Source: an uncultured Eubacterium sp.
GTDB taxonomy: Bacteria > Bacillota > Clostridia > Lachnospirales > Lachnospiraceae
Length of the DNA stretch: 33,159 nt
Assembly (NCBI GenBank): GCA_947642745.1
Contig: CANRTU010000050.1
Coordinates: forward strand, 1 to 33,159
Direction of reading: 5' to 3'
Shown here: piece by piece, positions 23,987-32,538 of the stretch
Position numbering within the stretch: the stretch's first letter is position 1
How the letters are laid out: every line of letters starts with the position of its first letter
The notes under the pieces: generated by a model
Databases searched by the model: none
Seen by the model: only the letters and a program-made list of their open reading frames with translations
Told to the model about the DNA's origin: nothing
Program-made: the position numbers and the translations under genes

Positions 23987-26900
23987 CTATATTTCATTGT
24001 CCAGATCCGCCATATCGTTCCTGACAAGGGAAATCTGCTGTTCATATTCTGTGCGGACATCATCGGACATGGTTTTGTAATATTCACCAATTTTCCCCTG
24101 CAGTTCGGTGTCAAGACGTTCCTGCTCCTGCGGGTCGTCAAATTCAGCATTGCGCTTGTTTAAGTACTGCCATTTCAGCTCGTCCAGGACTTTCATCCGG
24201 TAGCCGGTCCTGTCTTCCGCAGACACAGAGATATCCGCAAGCTGCTGGAAATATTCAGTATTTGCAGCGTGTTCATCCGCAAGATTCTGGTAAATCTGTT
24301 TCCGGATATCATTTAAATCCTTTGTCTTTTGTGCATGGAGCGTATCAGCTTCAACCAGGTCTCCCCCGATTTCCGCAATCCTGATCAGCTCGTCATACCG
24401 TTTTCCGGTAATCCTGTAACTGTCTTTCAGATATTCATTCTTCTCTTTTGCAGAAATCCTGTTTTCTGCTATGGCATCATTGCGGTCGATCTTACTCTGG
24501 TAATAGTCGGCATTGTTCTGGTGCTGTTCGATCTTATTATCACGCTGCGCCCTGATCCATTCGGCTTTTAATCTTTCCGCTTCAACGCTGTTTCCTTCGA
24601 GCTTTGCAATCTTTATCTGCTCTTTGTAGAACTCTTTCAGGAGCTTCAGTTTTTTCTTCAGGAACTTGTTTTTTTGTTTTGGAAGCACTTCATTTTCTGC
24701 AAGTGCATCGTTCCGGTCAATTCTTTCCTGTATCTTATCCGCGCGGTTCTGGTGTTTTTCAATTTTCTTTTCCCGTTTCTGCCGGATGGAGTCCTGTTGC
24801 TGCTGCTTCCAGTCTGTTTCAGCGGTTTTCAGGACTTCTTTTTCCGCATTCATCTGCATGATGGTCCGGTTATACGCAAGGCATGTCTGGACAAAGGTGC
24901 CTGACTGGTCAAACTGTGCGAGAAGCCCTGCCGGTATTTCTTTTTTAGACCGGATGCAGTTTTTGATCTTCTTTATGACATTTTTCTTTATCTTTGTATT
25001 CCCGTCATTCAGAATCTTTTTAACATCCGACCCGGAAGAGGATACTTTCTTTAAAGATTCTGAATACCCTTTTGACGCATCGCCGTAGGCGGCCCTGTAT
25101 ACTTTTTCCTTTGCGTTTTCCTTTTTGATCAGCTTATTGGTCAACGAATTGTACTTATTAATATTTTGTTTCAGGGAAGGCGCTGTTTCTGCGTACAGGC
25201 TGTGGTTATATACAGCATCATTGTATCCCCTGCAGCTGTCATACAGGGCACCGCTGTCGATGGAATCAAGTATCTTTTGCGGTATGGCCTTCCCGGACCT
25301 GATGGAGGAGTTCAATTCCCTGCGTTCCTGTTTTGTAAGCCCGGATGCATTCTTCTGTTTCTTTGTACGGATGTTTCTCTTTACGGCATTCCCAGATTTC
25401 TTAACCTGCTTATTGGTCTGGCGGAACTTCTTTTTACTGACTGTAATGCCGTCAGCATTTTCACGCCTGCTCTCCAGAAGTTCTGTCCGCGAATCAATAG
25501 ATTCCGCTTTCTTATCCCTTTTTTCGAGCGGTATTCCAGCCATTGTCCGGTAAAGCTCTTTCAGGGTGCTGTTCAGGCTGTCGATTTCATCTTTACATGC
25601 CTGTACCTTTTCCCACCATTCCTGATAAGTTTTGATGGCATTTTTCAGCTTTTCATTTCTGATTGTCCCGACATCAAAGCCGCCCTCCCGGACTTTCTTC
25701 TGGTACTTTGCAAGCGTTTCTTTTGGAATTCCCGGTACGGTCTTTATATAGGTGATTTCTGAAGAAGAAGTGTCATAAACCGGGGAGGAAACATCTGAAG
25801 AAAGGGCAGAAGCAGGGATACCGCTGAAACGCCTTGCGCCAATATAATTAGTGCGTGAAGACAGGTAAGAGACTTTTGCTGTTTCCCCTGTCCCTGGCTC
25901 ATGGATGAACTGCCCGTTCCCTGCATAAAGCCCGACGTGCGTTGGGTTTCCAGGGGTACCGAAAAATACTAAGTCGCCCAGCTGCAAGTCCCTTTTGTCA
26001 ACAGGTGTTCCCTGCCTGATCTGATCCCATGTAGTCCGGCCGGGGTTAACACCGTACTTTTTATAGAGCTGCTGTACAAACCCGGAGCAGTCCGCTCCGC
26101 TTGTAAGGCTTGTGCCGCCCCATACATAAGGGAGTTTCCCCACATACTGCATGGCATCGTTGACAACACCGGCGGCAGCGCCTGCAACCTCCGACGTGAC
26201 GCTTGATGCAATGCCTGACGCAGCATTAGAGGCAGCATTGGAGGCGGCATTGGATACGGTTTCTGTAACAAGCTCTGTAGTCTCTTTTGCGGCACCGGCA
26301 GAAAATTCTAAAGCATAGGCTTTATATTTCTTCATGGCCCTGTATTGTGCCTCAATCGCCTTTGTCGTCTTTTCAATCGCCTTCTGCGTCTGCCTCTTCT
26401 TTGCGCCGAAAGTCAGCAGGTCGTCTATCTTATCCCTTGCTTTTGAAGCTGCGCTGGATAATTTATCAAGCGCAACTGCCATCCAGTCGAACTGTTCTTT
26501 GGAATCTTCTTCCTCTTTCTTTTTCCGTTCAGCTTCTTCTAATGCTTTTTTCCGGGCATCTTCAGCTTCTTTCTGCGCCTGTTCCTGTTCCTTTCGGATG
26601 TTTTCGATCGTATCCCTTGTCGTGGAGCCGCCTGTGTAAATGATTTCCGGTTCTGGGATTTCCACATCGGGGAACAGTTTATCAGACAGCTGATCGTATG
26701 TCTTCTGGTATATTTCCTCTAATGTAAGGCCCCTCTGCCCAGAACGCATCAGCAGGTTGTTTGATTCTATGTTCCGGTCAAGTGTTTTTTTGAAGGTTCT
26801 GGCATTGGCTACACTCATGTAGGCACCGGCAAGCTTTTTAAGCCCGTTTATTTTTTCGCGGAATCCTAAATCCTGGTTCGCAAATATTGTCTGCTGCGCA

Positions 26901-27898
26901 ACAAGCTCAAAAAGGGCCTTTCTGGCATACGTGCTCATATCTGCTTCCTGCAGAAGTTCCTTTGTGGAATTGTTCGTCTTTTCCGCCATATCTTCCGTGG
27001 CTGCTGTAACTGCCAGTGTTTCGTACTTGCGAAGTTCTTCATTCCTGGCAAGCGTTAGTTCGACAATGGCTGCCGCATTGGATACACCCATCTGCTCAAG
27101 CATCGCAATTGTTCCGGCCTTTGTTGCTTCTGTTACTTCATCAAGCACGCCCGATCCATATATATAGGCAGATACAAGATTATTAAATGCGCTCTGACAT
27201 GCATTGATATCATCCGGGGAAGAGGAAACCGTGTTTATAAAGTTTTTGTATTCCTTTGTATACGCACTGAATGTTTTTGTGAAGTCAGCGTTATTCAGGA
27301 TGGAAGACCAGTCAAAGTCTTCTTTGTCAAGAATGTCGGAATAGATTTTATCCAGCTGGTCCAGGCCGCCTGATAATTTCTGGACATCTGCAAGAGCATT
27401 ATTAGTAAGTGTAAAGCCGGAAAGATTCCTGGCTTCTTTGTTTACATCAATCAGAGTCTGCTTTAAGAGTTCTAACGCTTTGCGTGTCTCTCCATCCAGA
27501 TTTTGTGTATTTAGGATTTCATCAATCTGGGCAACGATGGATTTCATTTCCTTATTCATTAATTTCTGGATCTTCTTTGACACTTCTTCTGCGGAGTCTC
27601 CGACAATTCCAAATTCATCTGTAAGCGTAAGCATATCAGCAGAAGAGTAACTGCCGGAACTGAACTTTTCGAGATAAGATTGAAGAGAGGCTATTTTGGA
27701 CTGGTAATCACTGATTGCATCTTCGTCTAAACCGGAGAGTGCTTTGGAGAGGGATTTCATTTTAGGCTCTGATTTCTTTTGGGCAGTCTGAGCATCGTTT
27801 AAAGCGGTTTCATAGTCTTTGGCAGTAAGAGCTAATCCATTAAGCTCCTGTTTACGCTTTACCAAGGCATTGACAAACGCATCAGAATTAGCAAAATT
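23987..27898 (-). CDS. phage tail tape measure protein, middle part with NlpC/P60 peptidase domain
   Basis: This long central piece of the tape measure protein, about 1300 codons, lies between in-frame TGA (27899-27901) and TAG (23987-23989). It is mostly coiled coil with Lys/Glu repeats. Near its middle is a complete NlpC/P60 cysteine peptidase domain (codons at about 25830-26170): DCSGFV with catalytic Cys at 26087-26089, THVGLY with His at 25937-25939, and a downstream FIHEPG polar residue. Such domains cut peptidoglycan peptides as the tail tip crosses the cell wall. A TTG at 27865 is in frame but lacks a ribosome site. Several EQHQNNADYYQSKIDRND-like repeats follow the peptidase. Confidence 0.85.
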   Translation of the reverse strand, partial: NFANSDAFVNALVKRKQELNGLALTAKDYETALNDAQTAQKKSEPKMKSLSKALSGLDEDAISDYQSKIASLQSYLEKFSSGSYSSADMLTLTDEFGIVGDSAEEVSKKIQKLMNKEMKSIVAQIDEILNTQNLDGETRKALELLKQTLIDVNKEARNLSGFTLTNNALADVQKLSGGLDQLDKIYSDILDKEDFDWSSILNNADFTKTFSAYTKEYKNFINTVSSSPDDINACQSAFNNLVSAYIYGSGVLDEVTEATKAGTIAMLEQMGVSNAAAIVELTLARNEELRKYETLAVTAATEDMAEKTNNSTKELLQEADMSTYARKALFELVAQQTIFANQDLGFREKINGLKKLAGAYMSVANARTFKKTLDRNIESNNLLMRSGQRGLTLEEIYQKTYDQLSDKLFPDVEIPEPEIIYTGGSTTRDTIENIRKEQEQAQKEAEDARKKALEEAERKKKEEEDSKEQFDWMAVALDKLSSAASKARDKIDDLLTFGAKKRQTQKAIEKTTKAIEAQYRAMKKYKAYALEFSAGAAKETTELVTETVSNAASNAASNAASGIASSVTSEVAGAAAGVVNDAMQYVGKLPYVWGGTSLTSGADCSGFVQQLYKKYGVNPGRTTWDQIRQGTPVDKRDLQLGDLVFFGTPGNPTHVGLYAGNGQFIHEPGTGETAKVSYLSSRTNYIGARRFSGIPASALSSDVSSPVYDTSSSEITYIKTVPGIPKETLAKYQKKVREGGFDVGTIRNEKLKNAIKTYQEWWEKVQACKDEIDSLNSTLKELYRTMAGIPLEKRDKKAESIDSRTELLESRRENADGITVSKKKFRQTNKQVKKSGNAVKRNIRTKKQKNASGLTKQERRELNSSIRSGKAIPQKILDSIDSGALYDSCRGYNDAVYNHSLYAETAPSLKQNINKYNSLTNKLIKKENAKEKVYRAAYGDASKGYSESLKKVSSSGSDVKKILNDGNTKIKKNVIKKIKNCIRSKKEIPAGLLAQFDQSGTFVQTCLAYNRTIMQMNAEKEVLKTAETDWKQQQQDSIRQKREKKIEKHQNRADKIQERIDRNDALAENEVLPKQKNKFLKKKLKLLKEFYKEQIKIAKLEGNSVEAERLKAEWIRAQRDNKIEQHQNNADYYQSKIDRNDAIAENRISAKEKNEYLKDSYRITGKRYDELIRIAEIGGDLVEADTLHAQKTKDLNDIRKQIYQNLADEHAANTEYFQQLADISVSAEDRTGYRMKVLDELKWQYLNKRNAEFDDPQEQERLDTELQGKIGEYYKTMSDDVRTEYEQQISLVRNDMADLDNEI

Positions 27899-29599
27899 TC
27901 ATTCATCTATTGTAAGTGATTTAACCCATTTAATTGTATCAGATGAATCATTTGATCCGGTAATTTCTTCAATTTTTCTTTGTAATCCGTCAAGATTTGC
28001 CTGGTTTATATCAATATCAAAACCGAGTGTAACCATCCACTCTCTGCGCTGGTCGTCTCCGCTGATCTCGAGAGTATCGCAGATTTTATCTTTATAATCC
28101 TGTATCTTTGTTATATATTCATCTGTCGTAAGTTTTGATGTATCTAAAGAAAACAGCCCATTCCATGCATCTGCAAATCCGTTTTGATTAGTTTTTATAC
28201 CGTTTATAAGCCTGCCGATATATGCTTCTAAATCAGACTGCGGTATGTTTTCATTTCCTCTAAAAATATTTTTGAATGTGTCAGAAGTAATTGATGACAG
28301 AAGGGCAGTGACATTATCTTTCTGTTTATCATCAAGAGTCCAGAATTCTTCTTTGGAATAAGCAGACTTTATCATTCCGGCTTTGATATTGGACATTTCT
28401 ACATCATATTCATTTTTTAAACTTTGAATATGAGAGATGATATTAAGTTTCAGATTATTAAAATCTTCATCTGTCATATCCTTTATCTGCTTTCCAGAGC
28501 TTTCCAACATTTTCTGTGCGATTGCTTTAGCCCTGCTATTTTCTGTCTGCAAATATGCACCATTAGAATCGGTATCAACAGCATTCAGATACTGAAGAAG
28601 GCCTTCCTTTGATTTATCTTTTATTTCTTCAAAGACAGATAATAGGGCACCGGCTGGAACATCATCTTCATCATAAAAACCAAAAAAGTTTTTAATGCCT
28701 TTTGTAAAACTTTCGAAAATCCCATGCTTATCAAGATTTCTAAAGCTGTCTAAAGCATCCTGTAAAGTATTTCCTTCTGAATCTCCATTAACAAGAAATT
28801 TCTGCGATTCTAATTGTATCTGGCGTTCATATTCATCATTTAAATCGGACAATTTCCCTTGTGCAAAACCAATAGCTTCCCCTTGTGAATTAAAGAGTGT
28901 ATTTAGGTTTGGCATAATGTCAGAAATCTGAGATACAATTTCTTTGTATCTGCCGTATTCATCAGAAGTGAGGCTGGTATTTGTACCTAAATCAGTTACC
29001 CCTTTTGATAGTTTCTGGTATTCTTCGTTGAGGCCTGAAAGGGTGGATTTATTATCTGCTATATTCTCCATAGAATTTCTTGCAGATTCACCAAATGCAT
29101 GTGCTTTTTCTTTTGCTATTTCGGTAGCATTTGCGAATTCATGGAGTTTTTCTGATACAAATGAGATCCCTTTTGCAATAGCTGCGAATAAAATCATGTT
29201 TCCTGCGATTGCTAAACCTTTCAAAGCCACTCGGCCTGCTTTAGCCGCAAGTGTAGATTTATTTTGAGCTGCTGTTAATGCTTCTGTTGATACAACTGCC
29301 CCATTAGTAGAGCCGATTAATTGTGCGGTTGCTTTATTAGTTCCTTCCATAGCAGTTTTCATTGTCTGTTGTTTTTCTGCCATAGTAGCACCATTAACAG
29401 TTGCTTTTTCAATTTCTCTATTATATTTTGTTATAACAGTTTCATCAATAGTTGAACTATTAAAGAGTGTATTAAATAATCCATTTGCTTTTACACTAGA
29501 TAAAGATTTCTTTAGTTCATCTATTGTTTTTCCAAATAGTCCAATAGATTTAATTGCTCCAGTAGATTCATTTGTTATTGTTCTGAATATCGTACTATG
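27899..29599 (-). pseudogene. phage tail tape measure protein, 5'-truncated N-proximal part
   Basis: The frame is open from 29599 (a TAA lies at 29600-29602) to TGA 27899-27901. The first 72 codons (for example GAIKSIGLFGKTIDELKKSL) are coherent protein sequence without any start codon, so the true N-terminus has been lost at the junction near 29585-29600. The first ATG, 29383, is internal and has no ribosome site. A hydrophobic stretch (AGNMILFAAIAKGISFV) marks the usual TMP membrane region. The terminal TGA lies where the next frame continues NFANSDAFVNAL, so a Trp or Arg codon was probably lost. Across all parts the spliced TMP would exceed 2600 residues. Confidence 0.82.
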
Positions 29600-29606
29600 T
29601 TATAAT
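29598..29606 (+). promoter_or_regulatory. extended -10 promoter at the right edge of the TMP fragment
   Basis: TG-T-TATAAT with a TTGTTC -35-like hexamer (29578-29583, 17-bp spacer). It points rightward to the gene starting at 29698. The -35 lies within the TMP fragment, so the promoter may have been created by the junction. Confidence 0.55.
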
Positions 29607-29610
29607 GCAT

Positions 29611-29644
29611 ATTGTGGAGATATGCTAATGTGCATTGTGGAGAT
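29611..29644 (+). repeat. 11-bp direct repeat just downstream of a promoter
   Basis: ATTGTGGAGAT occurs at 29611-29621 and again at 29634-29644, 23 bp apart, starting five bases after the -10 box. It could be an operator for a regulator of the rightward gene or a scar of the recombination that truncated the TMP. Confidence 0.5.
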
Positions 29645-29697
29645 TCACTAATTTATGTTTTTTGGAGAAACATATTAAAAATAAGGAGAATTAATCT

Positions 29698-30394
29698 ATG
29701 AGCATTCTTATAATTATAGGTGTAATATGTATAGTCTTATATCTTTTTGCAAAAAAAAATGGGTCAAATAAATCAAAACATAATTGAAAAAAGAGTGGAA
29801 CCAATAAATAAAATAAACAATGAATATGAAGAAAAAATAAAAGTATGGTGTAACGAAAACAATATTCTTTTTAAAGAGAATATCACAAAAACAAGTGAAA
29901 TATGCGTCAATCAGATACCAGGGTACATATGGTTTAGTAACAAAGATATAGTGTTTTGCCCGGATGCTCTTAATTGTGGTACTGAAATGGATGTAGCAAA
30001 CCGTATTATTCTTATAAAATACGATAACATCAAATATTTTACTAAAGATGGAACAATAAGTTATACAAATGAAATAATTGACAATGGTAAAAATATATCT
30101 ATTTCTGGAGCGGTTATTGGTGGACTAATTGCAGGTGAAGCTGGTGCAATCATAGGTTCCAGAAAAGATATGAATAAAATTGAAAACGTAACTGTAAAAC
30201 ATGATGATATATACACTTATATTTATTTTGAAAGAGATAATAGAATAAAGTTAGTTGAAATAAAAGGAAGTGATTTTTATCAACGTATTTTACATTTAAT
30301 ACCCGAAAAAGAGTATTACTATCTCTTAAATAAAAATAATATCCAATCACGACCTTATGTATTTTTAGAGTATAAGACTACTCCAATAAGTTAA
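29698..30394 (+). CDS. membrane-anchored protein with PH-like domain, split at an A9 run; unknown function
   Basis: AAGGAG and ATG 29698 start a 29-codon ORF that is one N-terminal membrane helix (MSILIIIGVICIVLYLFAKK) and then runs out of frame at nine consecutive A residues (29751-29759). The following frame, open from TTG 29747 to 30394 (215 aa), has no ribosome site of its own. It holds a charged helix, a beta-rich region (YIWFSNKDIVFC, then IILIKYDNIKYF) that resembles bacterial PH-like domains, and a Gly-rich hydrophobic segment (GAVIGGLIAGEAGAIIG). Eight A residues would fuse helix and domain. Either the gene is broken or slippage at the A9 run makes both forms. I do not recognise the family firmly. 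Confidence 0.55.
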
Positions 30395-30578
30395 AACTTT
30401 TATAATTGAACGCAATGTATTGTCTAAATAATTATAAAATTCTACAATATATGGCATAGATTATTATAGAAATTTGGAATAATAGGAAAAGTTGTAATCT
30501 GTTGCGACTACTATATAAAATGCTATTAAAAGAATGAAATTAAACTATAGTCATATTTTGCTGTTTTAGAATCCTCTC

Positions 30579-30607
30579 TACACATAATCGACAAATTGTG
30601 GTATAAT
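30579..30607 (+). promoter_or_regulatory. promoter of the DUF262-S24 gene
   Basis: TACACA (30579-30584), a 17-bp spacer and TATAAT (30602-30607) with an extended TG-G (30599-30601). It is followed by TGGAGGAA and ATG 30634. It is strong by consensus. The remainder of the 239-bp gap after the previous gene shows nothing recognisable. Confidence 0.65.
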
Positions 30608-30633
30608 TTTCCAAAAACTTTGGAGGAATTAGT

Positions 30634-31257
30634 ATGGATGAAATATTTAATAGTAAAAACGAAGATTTCTTCGATGATGAATTTGAAGGTAAATATATAT
30701 CAAATGTCGATATTCCAGAAAATGCGAACTTATATGTAAAAAGTTTAATTGATATGTGGAATAGTGGTGATTTAACAATTCCTTTCTTCCAAAGACGGTT
30801 TGTTTGGTCTATAAAACAAGCAAGTTTATTTATAGAATCATTACTGTCTAATTTACCTATCCCGGCATTGATGTTCTATAAAGATTCAGATGAATATCAA
30901 TATATTATAGATGGACAACAAAGAACAAAAAGTATTCTTTATTTTACAGGTTCTATAAAGCCAGAGGATATTGATAACGAATATAAGAAATTCATTAATT
31001 TTCGTCTTACTGGTTTGGCAGAAGATAGTCCATATTACAATAAAACATATGCTGAACTTGATCCATCAATACAAAGAAAGTTTTGCAACAGGACATTACA
31101 AATTACAACTGTTAAAGTAAATGATGAAAACGATTTGCCTAAAATTTTTGAAATATTTAGAAGATTAAATACAGGTGGTACGCCATTAACAAAACAAGAA
31201 ATACGAAACTGTATCTGTGCAGGTAATTTTAACAAATTTCTATTAGATCTAATATAG
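30634..31257 (+). CDS. DUF262 protein, N-terminal part (frameshifted gene)
   Basis: This is the ParB-like nucleotide-hydrolysing half of a DUF262 (GmrS-like) protein. DUF262 proteins occur in phage-defence and DNA-modification-dependent restriction systems such as GmrSD and BrxU. The 207 residues contain the hallmark IPFFQRRFVW at 49-58, DGQQRT at 93-98, and FRRLNTGGTPLTKQEIRNC near the end. It stops at TAG 31255-31257, just where relatives continue. Dropping one base near 31252 gives DLYRNKKW and joins the next frame, so a single-base indel has split one gene of about 492 codons. The ribosome site and promoter are good. Confidence 0.85.
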   Translation: MDEIFNSKNEDFFDDEFEGKYISNVDIPENANLYVKSLIDMWNSGDLTIPFFQRRFVWSIKQASLFIESLLSNLPIPALMFYKDSDEYQYIIDGQQRTKSILYFTGSIKPEDIDNEYKKFINFRLTGLAEDSPYYNKTYAELDPSIQRKFCNRTLQITTVKVNDENDLPKIFEIFRRLNTGGTPLTKQEIRNCICAGNFNKFLLDLI

Positions 31258-32113
31258 AAACAAAAAATGGCAATCTTTTATAACAAGTGAAAAGGATAGA
31301 AAAAGACAAAGAGATATTGAACTAATTTTAAGGTTTTTTGCTTTATATGATTCTTATGATAAATACAGGAGGCCAATGGATGACTTTTTGACACTTTATT
31401 TTCAAGCCCATAAAAATATGAGTGATACAGAATTGAAACAAAAAGCAGAGCTTTTTAATTCTGTTGTTAATGCAATTTACGATAATTTGGTTAAAACACC
31501 ATTCCATATAAAAAACGGATTAAATTCTGGTGTTTGTGATTCAGTTATGGTTGCGTTTGCAAACAATTTAAATAATATTCCAAAAGACATAAGTAAAAGA
31601 TTTTATGAATTAAATCATAATGATGAATTTTATAAATATTGTGGTAAAAGCGTAAATGATAATAAATCTGTCAAAAATAGAATCCAAATGGCAAATGATT
31701 ATCTTTTTGGTGAAATTGAAGATATAAATCTTAAAATTATCCGGTTCTATGATTTTCCTGTATCCGCAGGACATGGTAACTTTATCGGAGACGAAACTGC
31801 TGCATATGTAAAAATTACAACGGATAATAGGAAAGCTGATTTTGCCGTAAAGATAACTGGTAACAGTATGGAGCCGGATTATCATGATGGTGATATACTA
31901 CTTGTAAAAAGTCAAAATACATTAAATAGTGGTCAGTTAGGAATTTTCTTTTATGATGGCGATACTTTATTTAAAAAATACAAGAAGAATAAAAAGAAAA
32001 TTTCTATTATCTCGTTGAATAAGGATTATGATCCTGTGGATATACCATCAAACCGTAAATTGGTTATTCAAGGGTTGGTATTGGGAAAGATAACCAGTAT
32101 TACAGAAATTTGA
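31256..32113 (+). CDS. DUF262 C-terminal part fused to a LexA/CI-type S24 autopeptidase domain
   Basis: The frame runs from 31256 (first ATG 31376, with AGGAGG nearby) to TGA 32113. Codons to about 31730 continue the DUF262 helical region (RDIELILRFFALYDSYD, then PMDDFLTLYF). The last 125 residues are a complete S24 domain: an Ala-Gly cleavage site in PVSAGHGNF (31766-31771), the nucleophile Ser in GNSMEP (31865-31867) and the general-base Lys in LFKKY (31976-31978). The Ser-Lys spacing of 37 residues equals that of LexA. Such domains self-cleave on RecA filaments and usually sit behind a repressor HTH. A DUF262 partner is unusual and suggests DNA-damage control, which is inference. Confidence 0.83.
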   Translation, partial: RNKKWQSFITSEKDRKRQRDIELILRFFALYDSYDKYRRPMDDFLTLYFQAHKNMSDTELKQKAELFNSVVNAIYDNLVKTPFHIKNGLNSGVCDSVMVAFANNLNNIPKDISKRFYELNHNDEFYKYCGKSVNDNKSVKNRIQMANDYLFGEIEDINLKIIRFYDFPVSAGHGNFIGDETAAYVKITTDNRKADFAVKITGNSMEPDYHDGDILLVKSQNTLNSGQLGIFFYDGDTLFKKYKKNKKKISIISLNKDYDPVDIPSNRKLVIQGLVLGKITSITEI

Positions 32114-32231
32114 GTCATTAGTGGGAGAGGGTAGTAATATTGCCCTCTCAACTTACCTCTGATAGAATATCTTTTATTAACACAAGATTTTCAATTCCAG
32201 TATAGCTCCAAATAAATATTGTAATAATCAA

Positions 32232-32504
32232 ATGCGAGAATTTAATCAACGTCAAAAAGAAAAATAAGCCAGACTAAAAGCCGAACAGGATACTACACTA
32301 AGACAGATAAAAAATCAGGTCTTGGACAAAGTTAATAACATTACAAAGTGTCCTGTTTGCGGTTCAGGTAACATTAACAAGATTACACTCACCAACAGAG
32401 CGGTTAAAACAGCAGCATTTGGGTGGTGGTGGCAGGGTCCGTTGACGATGCAGGTAAGACTTGGAACTGTGGGAGTAGATTTTAATTCTTGTCAAATAAA
32501 TTAG
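32232..32504 (+). pseudogene. zinc-ribbon protein pseudogene
   Basis: The coherent frame is MREFNQRQKEK, then TAA (32265-32267), then ARLKAEQDTTLRQIKNQ and the zinc knuckle CPVCGSGNINKI, typical of small zinc-ribbon proteins of phages and plasmids. After KTAAFG (about 32421) the frame is lost; the expected ending (GSVDDAGKTW, then C-G-S-R-F and TAA at 32483-32485) is in the next frame. So it has one nonsense change (probably CAA to TAA) and one frameshift, and lacks a second C-x2-C pair. Function unknown. Confidence 0.55.
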
Positions 32505-32510
32505 AATAAT

Positions 32511-32536
32511 AAAAGACACCATACCTGGTGTCTTTT
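32511..32536. terminator. bidirectional Rho-independent terminator
   Basis: AAAAGACACCA pairs perfectly with TGGTGTCTTTT across a TACC loop, with A-tract and T-tract on the two sides. It separates the convergent zinc-ribbon remnant (+) and protease remnant (-). Confidence 0.85.
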
Positions 32537-32538
32537 TA

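Larger units (their letters stand above)
18460..29602 (-). mobile_element. remnant prophage / integrative element (truncated TMP - coiled-coil - xis - int)
   Basis: All genes from the tape measure fragment to the integrase read leftward. The order is TMP 3' part, a coiled-coil ORF, a Tn916-type excisionase and a tyrosine integrase. No capsid, terminase, portal, lysis or replication genes are present, the TMP lacks its 5' end, and TMP and integrase carry in-frame stops, so the element is decaying. Exact ends were not found: no direct repeat shared by 18300-18460 and the region right of 29600 could be recognised by eye. Confidence 0.7.

Noticed and set aside
27865..27901. Independent tail gene starting at TTG 27865
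   Set aside because: There is no ribosome site, and the reading frame is continuous with the upstream TMP part across one TGA.
29611..29644. CRISPR-like repeat
   Set aside because: Only two 11-bp copies occur, with a short 12-bp spacer and no cas genes.
32125..32149. Hairpin GAGAGGG/CCCTCTC after the S24 domain as terminator
   Set aside because: The 7-bp stem has a long loop and no U-tract; it may be a weak terminator but cannot be supported.
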